8,109 nucleotides of DNA from Gammaproteobacteria bacterium (GTDB lineage Bacteria > Pseudomonadota > Gammaproteobacteria > Pseudomonadales > Pseudohongiellaceae): assembly GCA_003451715.1 (NCBI GenBank), contig DMJN01000253.1:1-8109 (forward strand). The letters run 5' to 3'. Positions 5,831-8,109 of the stretch are shown here, piece by piece (within the stretch, counting starts at the first letter, position 1; the number at the start of each line of letters is the position of its first letter). The notes beneath the pieces are model-generated. The model saw nothing but the letters and a program-made list of their open reading frames with translations, was not told the DNA's origin and searched no databases. A program made the position numbers and the translations under genes.

Positions 5831-6466
5831 TCAGCGCAGTATGGGCCAGCCACCCAGCTCCTTCCATCGATTGACTATGCAACAGAAAAGCTCCGCTGTT
5901 TTTTCGGCATCATATCTCGCCGAATGAGCTTCGCTGTCATCGAATTCAATTCTGGCAACCTCACAAGCCCGCGATAATACGGTTTGACCATAAGCCAATC
6001 CGCTCAGACTGGCCGTATCGAATGATGAAAAGGGATGAAACGGATTGCGTTTTAAGTTATGCCGTTCGCTGGCGGCTTTGACAAATCCATGATCGAAGTG
6101 AGCGTTGTGGCCCACCAGTATAGCCCGTTTGCATTCGTGATTTTTCATGGCGTCTCGCACAAGTTTGAACATCGCTTGAAAGACTTCTTTCTCTGCGCGA
6201 GCGATGCGTAATGGGTGGTAGGGATCGATGCCAGTGAATTTAAGGGCAGCCTCCTCGATGTTGGCGCCTTCGAAGGGGATTACGCGGTGGAAATAAGACT
6301 GCTCGATAGCCAGGGAGCCTGTCTCATCCATCGCCAGGATGACCGCAGCTACCTCGAGGATGGCATCGGTGTTGGAATTGAAGCCACCGGTTTCCACATC
6401 GATGACTACCGGTAAATAGGTTCGAAATCGATTCGCCAGGAGAGATGCGTTGTCGCTATCAGTCAT
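5831..6466 (-). CDS. rnt: Ribonuclease T
   Basis: RNase T is a homodimeric 3'-5' exoribonuclease that trims tRNA (including end turnover at CCA), 5S and 23S rRNA 3' ends and also digests single-stranded DNA. The protein has 211 residues (E. coli about 215). All five DEDDh catalytic residues are in place: Asp23 and Glu25 in VIDVETGGF, Asp125 in GHNAHFDHGF, His181 and Asp186 in AHSARYDAEKTAELF. The stretch LKRNPFHPF (138-146) is highly typical of RNase T rather than of other DnaQ-fold exonucleases. The ATG at 6466 is preceded by AGGGA at a seven-base spacing; a nearer ATG inside that sequence reads only three codons. It starts 18 bases after the pyrC stop, so the two are probably cotranscribed. 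Confidence 0.96.
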   Translation of the reverse strand: MTDSDNASLLANRFRTYLPVVIDVETGGFNSNTDAILEVAAVILAMDETGSLAIEQSYFHRVIPFEGANIEEAALKFTGIDPYHPLRIARAEKEVFQAMFKLVRDAMKNHECKRAILVGHNAHFDHGFVKAASERHNLKRNPFHPFSSFDTASLSGLAYGQTVLSRACEVARIEFDDSEAHSARYDAEKTAELFCCIVNRWKELGGWPILR

Positions 6467-6484
6467 CTACGCATCCCTGCCACT

Positions 6485-7531
6485 TTAAAATTGGGGTTCG
6501 AGTTGCCAGGCAATCGTGTCACCGGCTCTAATTGGAACCACTACATCACCTGCCAGCTTATATTCAGACGGCATATGCCAATCCTTACGTAGCAGTGTGA
6601 TTGAGGACTGATTGCGTGGTAGTCCATAAAAATCGGCGCCGTAGAAGCTGGCAAAGGCTTCGAGCTTGTCCAGAGCTGCATGGCTGTCGAATACTTCAGC
6701 GTAAAGTTCGATTGCAGCGGGCGCAGAATAGATTCCAGCGCAACCACATTCAGTCTCTTTGGTAGCCTTGCCGTGTGGGGCCGAGTCCGTACCGAGAAAA
6801 AAACTGGCGTTTCCACTAATGGCAGCTTCGATTAAGACCTGCTGATGGCTACTTCTTTTTAATACGGGAAGACAATAAAAGTGCGGCCTGACCCCTCCCG
6901 CCAGCAGATCATTCCTGTTATAGAGCAGGTGGTGTGCCGTAATAGTCGCCGCTACGTTAGCGGGTTGTTGTTGGATGAAATCCACGGCATAACTGGTGGT
7001 GATGTGCTCGAGAACCAGCTTCAAAGTGGGGTAGCGGCTTATCAGCGGCTCCAGGATAGTCTGGATAAACTGCCGTTCTCTATCGAATATGTCGATACCA
7101 GGATCGGTGACTTCGCCATGCACTAGCAGTGGCATGTCGTGCTCTATCATGCGCTCAAGGACCGGGTAGACCTTGCTGATTTCCGTCACGCCGCTGTCGG
7201 AATTGGTAGTGGCGCCTGCTGGGTAATATTTAACCGCGACCACGCACTCTGATTCTTGGGCTTTGTCGATTTCCTGGGTTGATAATGAGTCGGTGAGATA
7301 CAGCGTCATCAGTGGCTGGAATTGATTTGACTGCGGAACGTAGCTCAGTATCCTGTCCCGGTAGTCGAGAGCGGCGTCAACAGTGGTAATCGGGGATTTC
7401 AGGTTCGGCATGACGATCGCACGGCCGAAGGATCGGGCGCTATGGGGTACTGTGGTGTGCAGGGCCTCGTCGTCACGCAAATGCAAATGCCAGTCATCTG
7501 GGAGGGTGAGGCTTAGAGAATCAGAATTCAT
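6485..7531 (-). CDS. pyrC: Dihydroorotase, class II (PyrC)
   Basis: PyrC is the cytoplasmic zinc enzyme that cyclises N-carbamoyl-aspartate to dihydroorotate, the third step of pyrimidine synthesis. The 348-residue length matches E. coli PyrC. Metal and substrate residues visible by position are His15 and His17 in DWHLHLRD with Arg19, Asn43 in MPNL, the carboxylated Lys101 in [13 protein letters not shown], His138 in LLVHGEV, His176 in LEHITT and Asp249 in LGTDSAPHG. These define the catalytically active class II form, not a degenerate PyrC' subunit. The start at 7531 aligns with the family N-terminus although no strong ribosome binding site is visible. It heads a probable pyrC-rnt operon and is divergent from argG. 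Confidence 0.97.
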   Translation of the reverse strand: MNSDSLSLTLPDDWHLHLRDDEALHTTVPHSARSFGRAIVMPNLKSPITTVDAALDYRDRILSYVPQSNQFQPLMTLYLTDSLSTQEIDKAQESECVVAVKYYPAGATTNSDSGVTEISKVYPVLERMIEHDMPLLVHGEVTDPGIDIFDRERQFIQTILEPLISRYPTLKLVLEHITTSYAVDFIQQQPANVAATITAHHLLYNRNDLLAGGVRPHFYCLPVLKRSSHQQVLIEAAISGNASFFLGTDSAPHGKATKETECGCAGIYSAPAAIELYAEVFDSHAALDKLEAFASFYGADFYGLPRNQSSITLLRKDWHMPSEYKLAGDVVVPIRAGDTIAWQLEPQF

Positions 7532-7561
7532 TGCTGCTGTGCTTTAGCTGAGAACCGCAGT

Positions 7562-7590
7562 ATTGTAGCCGATTACGGAAACCAGCTGAA
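7562..7590 (-). promoter_or_regulatory. Predicted sigma-70 promoter of pyrC-rnt
   Basis: On the minus strand TTCAGC (7590-7585) and TACAAT (7567-7562) are spaced by 17 bases; the -10 matches consensus at five of six positions, the -35 at three of six. The leader would be only about 25 nt, as is common for pyrC. The -35 element lies inside one arm of an inverted repeat (GCTGAAA 7585-7591, TTTCAGC 7630-7636) that might be an operator. Confidence 0.45.
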
Positions 7591-7685
7591 ATAAAGCCCG
7601 ATCTTGCCCCTGGCTGATCCTCGCGCTTGTTTCAGCAGTCCGCGGACGAATGACTGCGCCCTATTGTGTGCTGCTCGGGTGATGA

Positions 7686-7709
7686 TGCTAGAATACGCGT
7701 CTTTTTTTT
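7686..7709 (+). promoter_or_regulatory. Predicted extended -10 promoter of argG with a T-run at the start site
   Basis: TGCTAGAAT (7686-7694) fits an extended -10 element (TGn plus TAGAAT, five of six to TATAAT); no good -35 is visible, as is usual for this promoter type. Transcription would begin about seven bases on, near 7701, directly at a run of eight T residues (7702-7709). The leader to the argG ATG would be about 119 nt. Confidence 0.4.
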
Positions 7710-7724
7710 CCGGATCACAAAGGC

Positions 7725-7759
7725 CAGCTCCGATGGCTTGCTCTAAACAGATCCGATGG
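7725..7759 (+). repeat. Imperfect direct repeat in the argG leader
   Basis: CAGCTCCGATGG (7725-7736) and CAGATCCGATGG (7748-7759) match at 11 of 12 positions with a 23-base period. The second copy also overlaps one arm of an inverted repeat, CGGATC (7711-7716) with GATCCG (7750-7755). The repeats lie between the predicted promoter and the gene; their role is unknown. Confidence 0.5.
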
Positions 7760-7819
7760 TTCAGCATCCGGGCGTTCCGCTATCGGCTAGAGGAAGGCTC
7801 CACGTTGCGGGAGTAAAAC

Positions 7820-8109
7820 ATGAGTGGGATCGACAAGGTAGTACTGGCGTATTCGGGTGGTCTCGATACCTCCGTTATCGCCAAATGGCTACAGCAGACC
7901 TACGGCTGTGAGGTCGTCACGTTTACTGCCGATATCGGCCAGGGTGAAGAGCTTGAGCCAGCCCGCGCCAAGGCAGAAGCCATGGGCATTGAGGAGATCT
8001 ACATCGAAGATCTTCGGGAAGAGTTCGTGCGCGATTTTGTTAATCCCATGTTTCGTGCCAATGCCCTTTATGAGGGTGAGTACCTGTTGGGTACCTCCAT
8101 AGCCCGGCC
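7820..8109 (+). CDS. argG: Argininosuccinate synthase, N-terminal 96 codons
   Basis: ArgG condenses citrulline, the product of ArgF, with aspartate using ATP to give argininosuccinate, the seventh step of arginine synthesis, in the cytoplasm. The N-terminus has the family signature [13 protein letters not shown] (residues 7-19), where SGGLDTS is the ATP pyrophosphatase P-loop, followed by [10 protein letters not shown] (34-43). [17 protein letters not shown] (56-72) and [14 protein letters not shown] are also typical of ArgG. The gene runs off the right edge with an intact frame, so about three quarters of the expected protein is missing. GGGAG (7809-7813), six bases before the ATG, supports the start. 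It is divergent from pyrC across 288 bases. Confidence 0.97.
   Translation, partial: MSGIDKVVLAYSGGLDTSVIAKWLQQTYGCEVVTFTADIGQGEELEPARAKAEAMGIEEIYIEDLREEFVRDFVNPMFRANALYEGEYLLGTSIAR

Noticed and set aside
7573..7816. Open frames on both strands (64 and 70 codons) in the pyrC-argG gap
   Set aside because: They overlap each other and both predicted promoters, and neither shows protein-like composition or a known motif.

Overview
The window looks like chromosomal DNA of a free-living gammaproteobacterium. It holds housekeeping genes of arginine, pyrimidine and deoxynucleotide metabolism. The proteins read closest to Pseudomonas and related lineages: an NrdA with two N-terminal ATP-cones, a Pseudomonas-sized ArgF, a class II (E. 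coli-type) PyrC and a gammaproteobacterial RNase T. From memory, the set argG / pyrC / rnt / grxD / argF also lies close together in Pseudomonas aeruginosa, so I read this as an old conserved neighbourhood. A marine relative of Pseudomonas is plausible, but genus cannot be fixed from the sequence alone. No mobile element, CRISPR array, tRNA or rRNA gene is visible.

Layout. Positions 1-1835 (minus) carry the N-terminal 611 codons of nrdA, cut by the left edge. Positions 1836-2655 are a long non-coding stretch. It holds, in nrdA transcription order, the argF 3' end (tandem repeats, a strong stem-loop and a terminator-like hairpin), several inverted repeats, a near-consensus NrdR box, and a roughly 265-nt nrdA leader with two interleaved perfect 8-bp helices. 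Positions 2656-3552 (minus) are argF. It is divergent from an orphan hydantoinase B / 5-oxoprolinase-family gene on the plus strand (3710-5290), which is followed by grxD, a monothiol CGFS glutaredoxin (5417-5776, plus). rnt (5831-6466) and pyrC (6485-7531) form a tight minus-strand pair transcribed pyrC then rnt, converging on grxD. The 3' end is argG (7820 onward, plus), divergent from pyrC and cut by the right edge.

How the genes relate. ArgF and ArgG catalyse the two consecutive steps ornithine to citrulline to argininosuccinate. ArgF and the pyrimidine pathway, in which PyrC is the third step, compete for carbamoyl phosphate. PyrC feeds the nucleotide pools that NrdA reduces. RNase T matures stable RNA 3' ends, and GrxD handles Fe-S clusters. 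HyuB is the outlier: it has no visible HyuA partner.

I found no undescribed defence or mobile system. The most unusual signals are non-coding: the interleaved complementary segments in the nrdA leader, a terminator-like hairpin between the predicted argF promoter and the argF start, and an eight-T run at the predicted argG transcription start. All RNA structures and promoters were read by eye, without folding software or searches.
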